Source: Deminuibacter sp966424055 (lineage in GTDB: Bacteria; Bacteroidota; Bacteroidia; Chitinophagales; Chitinophagaceae). Taken from it: a stretch of 64,000 nucleotides of DNA. The stretch lies in assembly GCA_966424055.1 (NCBI GenBank), contig CBJLMB010000029.1, forward strand, positions 23,349 through 87,348. Direction: 5' to 3'. The notes beneath the pieces were generated by a model. That model searched no databases, was not told the origin of the DNA, and saw only the letters and a list, made by a program, of their open reading frames with translations. Shown here in pieces: positions 55,958 through 64,000 of the stretch. A program made the translations under genes and the position numbers. Within the stretch, counting starts at the first letter, position 1. Each line of letters begins with the position of its first letter.

Positions 55958-57805
55958 CTACAAATGTTGTGGCAATGGAGCAGAGGCTTTGGTTAAGCCG
56001 TGGTTTGTTTTTTCCCAATAAAATGGTTTATAGATCAATTGCAGCAAACCGATATAAGCGCCCGTAGAATGCATTAACCAGTAAAGAGGGTTTAGGATTG
56101 AAAATATTATCAGCTCATAGTACTTCCTTTTAAATACCGAAATCATATTGACATACACCATGATCACATTGCCGGCGATCAGGTTGAATACACATATAAA
56201 TAAGATCCAGTCTGGAAAAAGGTCTTTCATAAAATTGGATTCAGCAAGCAGGTAGGTTAAAAAGATCAGCAGCAGTACAGGATAAGCCAGGAAGGTGAAA
56301 CACGCGCCACCAACAAAGAAGTTGAACCCCAGGAATCCTCTTAAGCCTAATTTTTTCAAAAGGCTTATTGGATTGCGCATATGTACAAGATAGGTTTGCA
56401 TATAACCTTTTATCCACCTGGATCGTTGCCTGATCCAATTAAAAGGTTCCTTATTCGCCTCCTCCAGTGTAGTACTGTTGACAATGCCGGCTTTGTATTT
56501 CTTTGCAAATACCCGTATACCCAGGTCGGCGTCTTCCGTTACATTAAAGGGATCCCAGGCACCCAGGTTTCTCAGTATATCCGTTTTAAAATGATTGCTG
56601 GTTCCGCCAAGAGGTATAGGTACATGCTCGGATTCAAGACCGGTTAGCATATAATCAAACCAGTAAGAATACTCCAGTGTGAACATGCGGGTGAGCAGGT
56701 TTTCGTTTTTATTATAATAGTTCAGTGCACTTTGCACCACTACATAATCTTCCGGCAGTTTATTAAACAAACAAACCACTTTCTTGAGCTGGTCTGCATC
56801 AGGAACGTCTTCTGCATCGTAAATGGTTAAGTATTTCCCTTTCGAGAACAGTAAGCCATAATTGCAGGCTTTTGGTTTGGTTTTGGGCAGGTGGTGGGGA
56901 ACCACGATCACCTCAAAAAAAGCCGGGATATCCAATTCTTTCACCGCGTTAAAAGTTTCTGTATCGTCTTGTTCCAGCAATAATTTTATATCGAGCTTTT
57001 CAACAGGGTAGTCAAGGTTTTGTAAATTCAGAACCAGCTTCCTGATCAATTTAGCCTCTTTATATACCGGTAACAGGATCGTGTACGGTGGCAAGTCTTC
57101 TTCCTGTAATTCCCTCACTTCGCTTTTTTTGACTGCCTCTTCCAATTCGTACCGGGAACCCTTCAGTGTTAGCCAAAGTTTAAATGTAACGGCAATAAAC
57201 AGGAACACATTGGCCATAACATTGATAACCTGTACAGTTATTATAGAAAACAATACCAGGCCAATGACCAGCAGGCATAACCAGGAAAAAATGATAAGCA
57301 ATTGCCTGTTTGTAAACGTGGTTACAGCAGATATATCGGCACTTTGCTCATGAAGGCCTAAAACGGATTGTCTGATGTATTTTTCATCCGCAGAAATATG
57401 GATGAACCGGATAATATCGAGGTCAGCTGCAGCCTGAAACACAATGCCGCAATCAAACTTCCGTTCCAGGTATTCTTTCAGGTTTGCATCAAATGGATCA
57501 GCCGCTGCTACCACGAGCTGTCCTCTTTCATTTTTGCAGAGTGGCGCATATAAGTAGGCATTCAGGTGTATAAGATCGCATTGGGCTATATATTGTTCTT
57601 CCAATAATACCCTGTCGAGATCCAGCAGGGATAGGCCGTTTTCTTTCAGGAAAATAGCATACTGTTGCCTTGCAAGCAGGCCAAAGCTAAGCGCAGCTTT
57701 TACCGGTGCATAGCCATATATGGCTGCTATGCGTTCTGCTCGTTGAGCGCTGTTGGTATTGATATAACCTTGTTCCTGTAACAGGTTGATGGCAGTGCGG
57801 TTCAT
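55958..57805 (-). CDS. Processive GT2 polysaccharide synthase with N-terminal GspE/MshEN-like domain
   Basis: 615 aa. Residues 1-160 resemble the N-terminal domain of type II secretion ATPases (FGLLARQQYAIFLKENG, then YLYAPLCKNERGQLVVAAADPFD), a module that binds c-di-GMP in MshE-type proteins. Two helices follow (168-212), then the catalytic domain with ILLPVYKEAKLI, YDAED (330-333), TED (423-425) and QRSRW (460-464), the BcsA-type processive synthase motifs, then about five C-terminal helices. There is no PilZ domain. The arrangement is like XagB/NfrB-type synthases. It sits 17 bp after the BcsB-like gene. Confidence 0.9.
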   Translation of the reverse strand: MNRTAINLLQEQGYINTNSAQRAERIAAIYGYAPVKAALSFGLLARQQYAIFLKENGLSLLDLDRVLLEEQYIAQCDLIHLNAYLYAPLCKNERGQLVVAAADPFDANLKEYLERKFDCGIVFQAAADLDIIRFIHISADEKYIRQSVLGLHEQSADISAVTTFTNRQLLIIFSWLCLLVIGLVLFSIITVQVINVMANVFLFIAVTFKLWLTLKGSRYELEEAVKKSEVRELQEEDLPPYTILLPVYKEAKLIRKLVLNLQNLDYPVEKLDIKLLLEQDDTETFNAVKELDIPAFFEVIVVPHHLPKTKPKACNYGLLFSKGKYLTIYDAEDVPDADQLKKVVCLFNKLPEDYVVVQSALNYYNKNENLLTRMFTLEYSYWFDYMLTGLESEHVPIPLGGTSNHFKTDILRNLGAWDPFNVTEDADLGIRVFAKKYKAGIVNSTTLEEANKEPFNWIRQRSRWIKGYMQTYLVHMRNPISLLKKLGLRGFLGFNFFVGGACFTFLAYPVLLLIFLTYLLAESNFMKDLFPDWILFICVFNLIAGNVIMVYVNMISVFKRKYYELIIFSILNPLYWLMHSTGAYIGLLQLIYKPFYWEKTNHGLTKASAPLPQHL

Positions 57806-57822
57806 GGCAAGATTGATTGATT

Positions 57823-59832
57823 TTACTTAACAGTTTCCTGTGAGGCTGTCACTTTTCTTTTTACAAAGAAAAAAGCGAGTATTACCAGGCCCAACAGCAC
57901 GCCTAAAATGATCCAGCGGTACAGGTACCACCAGTTTTTCAACCTGCTTCTTTCGTTGATATAATGTACCTGCCCATCGTGCGGGCGCAATTGAAAGAAA
58001 TAATAGCTGTTGGTATTGGTTACACAAACATTGCTCTCAATTGCGCTCAGCGGGGTATTGATTTTCTTTAAAGCCCATTCAATTGACCAAAATGAACTAT
58101 CACTTGGGGCAGTGGCCAATAATACTTTTCTCTCATTCTGGTCAAATACCTGGTAGATGGCACTGTTGGCGAAATCAGTGGCTGTATATCTTTGCTTGCC
58201 TTCTTCATCGTTATAAATGGCAAAGTTGTAATTATAACGAAGGGGTACATTGGTGAAGTGATTAATGATCGGGTCTTCTCTTTGCAGGATGGCGATAATG
58301 CGTTTTGCGGTTAATTGTTCTTCTGTTATCCTGTTGGAAAAATGGAGTTCTGGCAAGATAAATTCTGCCCGGCTGCTGGAAGGATTAAGGTAACTGATTA
58401 TTTCCCCTACCGCTTTCAATGCAGTTGCATGAAATGCCGGTGATACGATCAGTGCTGTATTGTTACCCCTGAAATTTATAGGGAACTGCCTGAAGCTTGT
58501 AAAATCAGGATGCAATTCGCCAGAAAAATTTAAATAAGACAATTCCTGTTTGATCTCGGCGGTATTTTTATGGCTCCGGCACATTCCTTCTTTGGGATAA
58601 TGAATCTCAAAAGAGAGTTTATTGGCGCTGGTGAGATAATTGATAGGCAGGTCAATATCACCAATCAATGAGCCCGAATTATTGAGCAGAACTGAATAAA
58701 CCAGGTTCTGGTTCAGGTAGATGTTTATATAGGCCCGCTCATTGGCCATTACGGGCGTATATGCGCATTCCAGGTGAAGTTGTACATCCCGTGGAAATTT
58801 TCCATAATCGGCCAGGTTGAACGAATATTCTGTAGTCAGGATATTCAACCCTGTAAGCCGGCCGTTTTCCTCATTCCCCAGCTCTTCCAGCAATAAAATA
58901 GAATTGTCCTTTGCCACAGTGCCAGGGTAAATTTTATCTATCAGCAGTCGTCCCGAAAAACTCCCGTTGATCAGGTTAGTGTTTAGTAATGCCGATAACG
59001 CTTTCTGGTACCCGGCTTCATCTTTTCCGGTGATCACCATTATTTTCCTCCCACTGCTATCTAAGCCGTTGGATGGGTACAAATAGATAAGCCCCTGGCC
59101 ATTGTTCAATTCCGGCATTTCTTTTACAACAGATTCCGGTAGATCGCCCCATACCCCCGCAACAACAGTATTGTACAAAACATCCTGCTGACGATAAGTG
59201 CCAATGGTGATTGCCGCATTCCTGTTCATTTGTTTCAACAGTGCATACACAACACCGCTTGTCAATACGTCCTGCTCTTTCAGCAGGTCTGAAATCTGTA
59301 TCTGTGAAAACTGCGCCAGCGATTCTTTTATGCTGGGAGTATAGTTTTCTGTTTCCTGCAAGCCTGTTTCTATATACGATTCTTTTTGAACGGTTACCCA
59401 AAGCGTTGGATTGTCTGGATCAGCGGAGCAATAATCATCGTTGAAGCCCAGGTAAGTTTGAATTTTCAACTGAACAAAGCGATGGTCGTCAGTAAGCGAT
59501 TGACTGCTTACGGGTAATACCACTTTGGTTAAGCTGTCGGAACCCTGCACCCGGACTGTTAGAACCGGGTAATTGTTGATGTAACAAACAAGGTGTGATG
59601 TGTTGGTATTAAGGATCTGCGATGTTTTTAGCAGTAAAACAATCCGCCCGTTATTTAAGTTATCATGTGGCTGAACGCTTAAATAATACACGGTTGCATT
59701 ACTCATACCTGCTAAACTGATATCCTTGTATCCATAATAGGCAAAATCATGCCGGGTGCCGGGCTGGGCATTGGAAAATATAGCCGGCAGCAATAGAAAA
59801 CCAGTAAGTGTATATTGAAGTAAACGTTTCAT
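57823..59832 (-). CDS. BcsB-like periplasmic subunit of a polysaccharide synthase
   Basis: 669 aa. Signal peptide 1-22 (ending SNAQ); one C-terminal membrane helix (WIILGVLLGLVILAFFFV) anchors it. The body matches the BcsB pattern of alternating carbohydrate-binding-like and flavodoxin-like domains: HLVCYINNYPVLTVRVQG, FNDDYCSADPDNPTLWVTV (the conserved C...P.LW segment), VYALLKQMNRNAAITIG, YINIYLNQNLVYSVLL. In cellulose synthases this subunit guides the growing chain through the periplasm. Its gene precedes the GT2 gene, whereas bcsA comes before bcsB in enteric bacteria. Confidence 0.85.
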   Translation of the reverse strand: MKRLLQYTLTGFLLLPAIFSNAQPGTRHDFAYYGYKDISLAGMSNATVYYLSVQPHDNLNNGRIVLLLKTSQILNTNTSHLVCYINNYPVLTVRVQGSDSLTKVVLPVSSQSLTDDHRFVQLKIQTYLGFNDDYCSADPDNPTLWVTVQKESYIETGLQETENYTPSIKESLAQFSQIQISDLLKEQDVLTSGVVYALLKQMNRNAAITIGTYRQQDVLYNTVVAGVWGDLPESVVKEMPELNNGQGLIYLYPSNGLDSSGRKIMVITGKDEAGYQKALSALLNTNLINGSFSGRLLIDKIYPGTVAKDNSILLLEELGNEENGRLTGLNILTTEYSFNLADYGKFPRDVQLHLECAYTPVMANERAYINIYLNQNLVYSVLLNNSGSLIGDIDLPINYLTSANKLSFEIHYPKEGMCRSHKNTAEIKQELSYLNFSGELHPDFTSFRQFPINFRGNNTALIVSPAFHATALKAVGEIISYLNPSSSRAEFILPELHFSNRITEEQLTAKRIIAILQREDPIINHFTNVPLRYNYNFAIYNDEEGKQRYTATDFANSAIYQVFDQNERKVLLATAPSDSSFWSIEWALKKINTPLSAIESNVCVTNTNSYYFFQLRPHDGQVHYINERSRLKNWWYLYRWIILGVLLGLVILAFFFVKRKVTASQETVK

Positions 59833-59858
59833 AAACCTGAAATTTGGGTTAATAAAGC

Positions 59859-61217
59859 TTAGACAATTGTAAATTGAATGCGGTAATAGTTCCCTATCTC
59901 TTCATTGCTTTCATAGTTGATTGTCCCGTTCATCTGCTCTGCCAGTTCCCGGGCGATGGAAAAACCAAGGCCTTGCTGATCGCCATTCCAGTGTCCCTGT
60001 GGCAAACTGACCAGCTTGTTGAACATGGTATTCAGACGGTCTATTCCGATAGGAGCGCCTTTGTCTTCTATTTCTATTACTGCATAATGCTCATTTTGAT
60101 GAGAGGATATTTCCAGGTCGGAATCGTTTTGAGCAAACCGGATAATGTTGGATAATAATTTAAACAACAGCCGCTCGGTAAGTATGGGGTCAAGGGTTAC
60201 CCTTAGCTTCTGCTGGTTATCGGTGGTATAATACAGGCTAATATTCTTGGCATTGATTGTATTTCGAAGTGTGTCTACTACTTTACCCAATGCTTCATTC
60301 ATGTCAAAAGTTGAATAATAAAGTTTGGTGCTTTCCTTCGGTATATTGCCGGTTTCACTTATCCGTTGGGTGAACTGGTTGAGCCGGTTATTGGCCAGTT
60401 GAATGATATTGAGGGTGCTTTTCTGCTCAGCAGTGAGATTGTTGCCATCTTCATGAATCAACTGCACAGCGCCTTGTACAACACCAGCAAAATTTCTTAC
60501 ATCATGCAATACAACATTCAGGGTTTTATTCAAATCTTCGGTTGTTTTCTGCAATTGGCGGTTTTTGTTTTCCAGTAACAGGCGCTGCTCGGTTATTTCT
60601 TCGTTCTGGCCGGCAAAGTCTTGATTTGATCGCACAATCGTGGCTTCCTTGGTAATATTGCGCAATGTTATCTGGTAACGCGCATAACTTATTATACAGG
60701 AGGAGAGGGTGATGATCAGGAATGCGCTGCCCCCATTCTCTATTGTCCAGGTTAAATTTTTATCCAGCGAGCTGTTTAATAAAGCAAAAGCCAGGGCAAG
60801 CATGGTATAGCACAGCAAGCAATAGAGGATAGAAATTTTGGGATGCACGAAAATGGTGCTGTTCTGCAAAAACACTACCGCTGCGAAGATCAGGAAATAA
60901 GGCAACTTGCTTGCCTCTGCGGCGGCTGCACACAAGAAGGAGTAAAAAGCACTGTTCACAAACATGATGACAAACAAGGAAATCCGGCTATTCAGTTTTT
61001 TACCTTCTACATAATTACAGATAGTTAGAATGAACAGCGTTATTGATAATCGTATAATAAGCAGGCTGAACCATGCAGGTTGAAAGAAGATATAATCCAG
61101 TAAGCTTAATAAGGGAATTGCAAATACGCCTGACCATAAAACATTTTTGATAGACGATAATCCTTGCCGGTTATACTCGAAGAGATACTGGGTCGGACTT
61201 GAACTAATAGGCTTCAT
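59859..61217 (-). CDS. Membrane sensor histidine kinase
   Basis: About 452 aa from the ATG at 61217; the frame is open to 61313 with other possible starts. Six predicted membrane helices (27-45, 50-70, 79-100, 107-120, 130-150, 163-180) carry no periplasmic sensor domain. A coiled coil (QNEEITEQRLLLENKNRQL) leads to the dimerisation helix with His238 in LNVVLHDVRNFAG, then an ATPase domain (FKLLSNIIRFAQ, IEIEDKGAPIG, QGLGFSIARELAEQMNG). It is the first gene of the polysaccharide operon, 26 bp before bcsB-like; the stand-alone receiver at the other end is its likely partner. Confidence 0.88.
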   Translation of the reverse strand: MKPISSSPTQYLFEYNRQGLSSIKNVLWSGVFAIPLLSLLDYIFFQPAWFSLLIIRLSITLFILTICNYVEGKKLNSRISLFVIMFVNSAFYSFLCAAAAEASKLPYFLIFAAVVFLQNSTIFVHPKISILYCLLCYTMLALAFALLNSSLDKNLTWTIENGGSAFLIITLSSCIISYARYQITLRNITKEATIVRSNQDFAGQNEEITEQRLLLENKNRQLQKTTEDLNKTLNVVLHDVRNFAGVVQGAVQLIHEDGNNLTAEQKSTLNIIQLANNRLNQFTQRISETGNIPKESTKLYYSTFDMNEALGKVVDTLRNTINAKNISLYYTTDNQQKLRVTLDPILTERLLFKLLSNIIRFAQNDSDLEISSHQNEHYAVIEIEDKGAPIGIDRLNTMFNKLVSLPQGHWNGDQQGLGFSIARELAEQMNGTINYESNEEIGNYYRIQFTIV

Positions 61218-62403
61218 ATACTTATGGTTTAAGTTAAGTATTGGGCGCACAGAGCCAGTAGCTTTCCTTGCGTCGTATAATGCAATGAAAAGCCTGGTCA
61301 TAGCTAAAAGCACATGAGGATGTTATCACCGGGGAGGCTATTGTTCTTGAATCGTTCAGGCGATCTGTTCAGATGAGCGTGGTGACTACGCCTCACTTGT
61401 TTCTGATAAATTCGAATTCATCCAAGCTAAATGCAAGCAATATTTATTTTGTTTTATTCTATTGTATTTCAACTGGACAAAATGATATAAAAGAATATAC
61501 AGCATCACACGTTGACGCGTGATGAAACACTGTGTCAATAGCAGGCATCCTGCAATGGCGAGCGGTTGAATGCAATAAAACAATACCCGGCTTAATGCCG
61601 GAACAGAATAAACATCGCTTTTAAAAAGGAGGACTTGGACTTTAAAACAGCTTCAATTAAGGCTGTACGATTTTGGGCGGAGTATATATGCGGATGAAAA
61701 TGGTGTATCTGCTTATTCGCTTAATGTCCCGATCTATACGTAATTACGTTATTAGCCCAGTGCTATTTAAAACATTTCCCCTACAGACATGCCAAACGGA
61801 ATGAGCTGCATCAACGATGGGGCAGTTCTAATACATACAAATTGAAATACAATATGCTTTATCGAACTGGCGAAGCATTCAATTGATCAATGCTGTTTTG
61901 ATAATTGCAGATGCTGCAATTGCAATAAGGAGTCAGGTGGTCCAATATTCAGTACGAGGCATGTGTTGTTGACTTCATGGGTACTTGAACGAACGGCTGA
62001 GGTTTTAGGATTCTTCATGACATGGGGATTGATTGATTAATATAAAGGATTAGCAGAAAACAAGTGGATGTTGATTCGGATAGAAGGGGCCGTTTTCTAA
62101 CCAACATAGGTTATTCAATCCAAAGTGAAATTAATGTTTTTTTTTATCTCTGATACTTCTTTGCCATGCTAATTCGCTTAAATTTTAATTAAACGATAAT
62201 CTTTTCAATTGTTGGCGCAGTAGTAAAATTGTACAACAGTAGATGCAATGCACAATGATAAAGCTTATACTGCCTATACATTTTCTACTACTCTTTTCGG
62301 TTGCCATTAGTATGCCATAACTGTTTTTCAGAACATCCGGTGATTGTTTTTTAAGTGTTTTTTAAATCACTCTAAAACATGCTAAAACAATATTGCAGGA
62401 TGA
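61218..62403. other. Long AT-rich non-coding region upstream of the synthesis operon
   Basis: No convincing gene on either strand. It must include the promoter of the polysaccharide operon (- strand). Small hairpins occur, for example CATCAC/GTGATG arms at 61504-61525 and AATTGCAG/CTGCAATT around 61904-61922, of unknown meaning. The length is unusual for this gene-dense window, so a leader RNA or decayed genes are possible. Confidence 0.5.
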
Positions 62404-62673
62404 TATGATGTGGGTACGTAGTGATAAATGGAGTGGGACTTGTACTTCGTGCTTGGCTATGTACGAAGTACGATGTGGGATGTACGATGTGGGGTACGTA
62501 GTGATAAATAGTAGGCTTTTTTACTTCGTGCTTAATAGTTCCCGCTTGGCTATATACGAAGTACGATGTGGGGTGTACGATGTGGGTGCGTAGTGGTAAA
62601 AGAGATGAGGTTTGTGCTTCATACTTGGCTATGTACGAAGTACGATGTGGGATGTACGATGTGGGTACGTAGT
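62404..62673. repeat. Tandem repeat array with about 80-92 bp period, locus 3
   Basis: About 3.5 units; breaks fall at 62461, 62553 and 62632. Each unit has the core ACGAAGTACGATGTGG plus GATGTACGATGTGGG, then TACGTAGTG, a variable purine-rich part, and CTTCGTGCTTGGCTAT. Neighbouring units form a 9-bp hairpin, GTACTTCGT (62442-62450) with ACGAAGTAC (62463-62471). The core is shared with the short repeats at 4832 and 13298. Confidence 0.85.
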
Positions 62674-62869
62674 GTGCCGATAGCTGATTCCACGAATTAT
62701 CCAATAAATACGGTTGAATGTTCAATTTTTGAATTTGAAGGATCGAGTACATTCGCAAGCCTAAAATATGGCCGGGTATTCAGAAGAGTGCCGCCAATTA
62801 ACTGGCGTTTTAATTGCCATAAATTTTGCATTGGCTGTACCTGTTGTAGCAGTATAAAAGAATAAATGT

Positions 62870-63370
62870 ATGAAACAAAGCTTTATTACACTTTTGTTGT
62901 TATGGGTCGTTGTACTTGTAGGATATAGCCAAAAGGACAGCGTATTTGTAGGCTATAGTCAAAAGGACAGCAGGGAAAATCTGAAGTATTTCCCTGCGGC
63001 AAAAGATAGTATACTGCGTTATGTGATTGAGCTGGATACTAAAACCAATGAGGGTAATTACCAGGTGGAGATCTTTTTTGGAAAAGTGATGAAAGTGGAC
63101 TGCAATTATCATACACTAATGGGCAAAATAGAAGATAAAACCGTTGTTGGTATGGGCTATCCTTATTATGAATGTTATTCCAGCGGTGGTGTTATGTCTA
63201 CCAGGATGGCTTGCCCGGGAAGAAAACTGGAAGATAAATTTGTAAAGATGTCAAAACTGGTTAAATACAATAGCAAAATACCTCTTGTGGTTTATGTGCC
63301 GGCCGGGTTTGAAATTAGATATAAAATATGGGAGAGACAAGAGGAAGAAAGGAAGGCCAGTATAGAATAG
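62870..63370 (+). CDS. Ecotin-family serine protease inhibitor
   Basis: 166 aa. Signal peptide about 1-16, then a duplicated VGYSQKDS segment at 17-24 and 27-34. From residue 40 it follows the E. coli ecotin sequence closely: KYFPAAKDSILRYVIEL, KVDCNYHTLMGKIEDKT, GMGYPYYE, STRMACP, LVKYNSKIPLVVYVP, and YKIWE. Cys78 and Cys115 match the ecotin disulfide that braces the reactive loop; Cys102 is extra. The P1 position (Met84 in E. coli) is Arg112 here. It would inhibit trypsin-fold proteases outside or in the periplasm, perhaps as defence against predators or hosts. Confidence 0.93.
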   Translation: MKQSFITLLLLWVVVLVGYSQKDSVFVGYSQKDSRENLKYFPAAKDSILRYVIELDTKTNEGNYQVEIFFGKVMKVDCNYHTLMGKIEDKTVVGMGYPYYECYSSGGVMSTRMACPGRKLEDKFVKMSKLVKYNSKIPLVVYVPAGFEIRYKIWERQEEERKASIE

Positions 63371-63398
63371 TATTTAACCCGATGGGTTGAATACTATT
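63366..63398 (+). terminator. Hairpin at the ecotin stop codon
   Basis: A 15-bp stem with one mismatch: AATAGTATT-T-AACCC (63366-63380), a 3-nt loop GAT, and GGGTT-G-AATACTATT (63384-63398). It includes the stop codon. No T-run follows, so it could stop transcription weakly or protect the message end. Confidence 0.6.
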
Positions 63399-64000
63399 AA
63401 GAAAACGAATGCTTATTTATTTCGGCAGCCATCAAGTCATCAATCACTTAGGTTCTTGAAGTAAAAAATGGTTATTGCCGGCTGCTATAATGTAGCAAAT
63501 GTCTTGCGGAGCAATGCTTGTTGTCATATTAAGACATGGACAAAACCTGTTTGCAATTGGTTTGCTGTTGTGATCTTTGAACTATCTCCTCTATCTTCCT
63601 TGATGAAAATTGCTATATCAGGGAAAATGCAGTCGTCAAACTCATTTGTAGCTTCTGGGAGAGCTGGATATTCTCACACCCGCTATCTTTCATTTGTCTA
63701 AGAAATACCCTGAAAAAACAAATTGACTAAAATTCAATTGTTATCTATTTATAATCCTGTGGAAATAAAACTTCAACATGCGTGGACATAGGGGATGCTA
63801 TTCCTTAAACTCTTTTTATATGTCGTGGACTATAAGGTAGATTGTAATACAGGTGAATGCTGGCTGAAATTTTGCTGTACTACTAATGGATTTTTTCACA
63901 AATACTTTCTGAAGGTACAGTCCCGGTTATTCTTATCCGGGGCGCTTTTGTATGTTAGGCATGCTCACTAACTATAGGGTGGGAGTCCCGAATGCGCTGT
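63399..64000. other. Terminal region without a clear gene; possible group II intron start at the edge
   Basis: No supported coding sequence is seen from 63399 to the end. A short frame at 63468-63701 lacks protein-like features. Near the edge, CCCGG (63922-63926) pairs with CCGGG (63937-63941) followed by GCGCTTTT, a terminator-like hairpin. The sequence after it, ending TAGGGTGGGAGTCCCGAA, resembles the domain I start of group II introns (AGGGTGCAAGTCCCGA), but the window stops there. Confidence 0.3.

Noticed and set aside
62404..62673. Possible CRISPR array
   Set aside because: Units are imperfect, of unequal length (79-92 bp), have no unique spacers of constant size, and there are no cas genes nearby.
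62372..62758. 128-codon open frame on the - strand across the repeat array
   Set aside because: The translation is just the repeat read as IPHRTSY/VHPTSYF units; frames arise on both strands and no protein features exist.
63468..63701. 77-codon + strand frame with MKIAISGKMQSS that recalls a P-loop
   Set aside because: The GK-S/T residues of a Walker A motif are missing and the rest of the frame is not like a kinase.
1..64000. tRNA, rRNA, transposase or integrase genes
   Set aside because: Looked for by eye on both strands; none found apart from the weak intron-like signal at the right edge.

Overview
The window comes from a Gram-negative Bacteroidota, most likely a member of the Chitinophagaceae or a close relative. 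The evidence is the set of SusC/SusD pairs, an ECF-sigma/FecR regulator pair, a propeller-type two-component sensor, type IX secretion (T9SS) C-terminal sorting domains, and promoter-like TAnnTTTG boxes. No rRNA, tRNA or CRISPR array was seen.

Layout. (1) 1-8108: the end of a polysaccharide utilisation locus (PUL) on the + strand: truncated SusC, SusD, a DUF4091 protein, a type I sulfatase and a GH29 alpha-fucosidase, which points to a sulfated, fucose-containing glycan. A large T9SS cargo protein (8228-11119) faces it. (2) 11389-18605: an ECF sigma factor, FecR anti-sigma factor, a SusC with an N-terminal STN domain, and a SusD-2 protein, closed by a strong terminator. (3) 18739-32000: housekeeping and accessory genes: an NlpC/P60 peptidase, an MFS exporter with its TetR repressor and two matching operators, small membrane proteins, a Crp-like regulator, a second TetR next to a frameshifted thioesterase, a BamA-type barrel, a cupin, a GT4 and several hypotheticals. 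(4) 32001-46486: a third PUL: a propeller sensor kinase and an AraC-type response regulator as separate genes, diverging from SusC/SusD, a GH2 enzyme and a 1.2-kb-residue-scale secreted protein with two duplicated ricin-like domains and a T9SS tail. A beta-helix lipoprotein converges on it.

(5) 48969-61217, all on the - strand: the most interesting part. In transcription order it holds a membrane histidine kinase, a BcsB-like periplasmic protein, a processive GT2 synthase with a GspE/MshEN-like N-terminal domain, a polytopic membrane protein of unknown function, an acyltransferase-3, a CE7 acetyl esterase, an outer-membrane barrel and a stand-alone receiver protein, followed after 302 bp by a membrane-anchored GH26 (mannanase family). 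Spacings from +77 bp to a 4-bp overlap suggest one transcript for the first eight genes. I read this as a cellulose-synthase-like secretion system making an acetylated polysaccharide, possibly mannan-like, in which GH26 takes the place BcsZ (GH8) has in cellulose operons.

(6) 61314-64000: a mostly non-coding stretch with a tandem repeat array related to short repeats at 4832 and 13298, then an ecotin-type serine protease inhibitor with an arginine at the predicted P1 position, and at the edge a hairpin followed by sequence that may open a group II intron.
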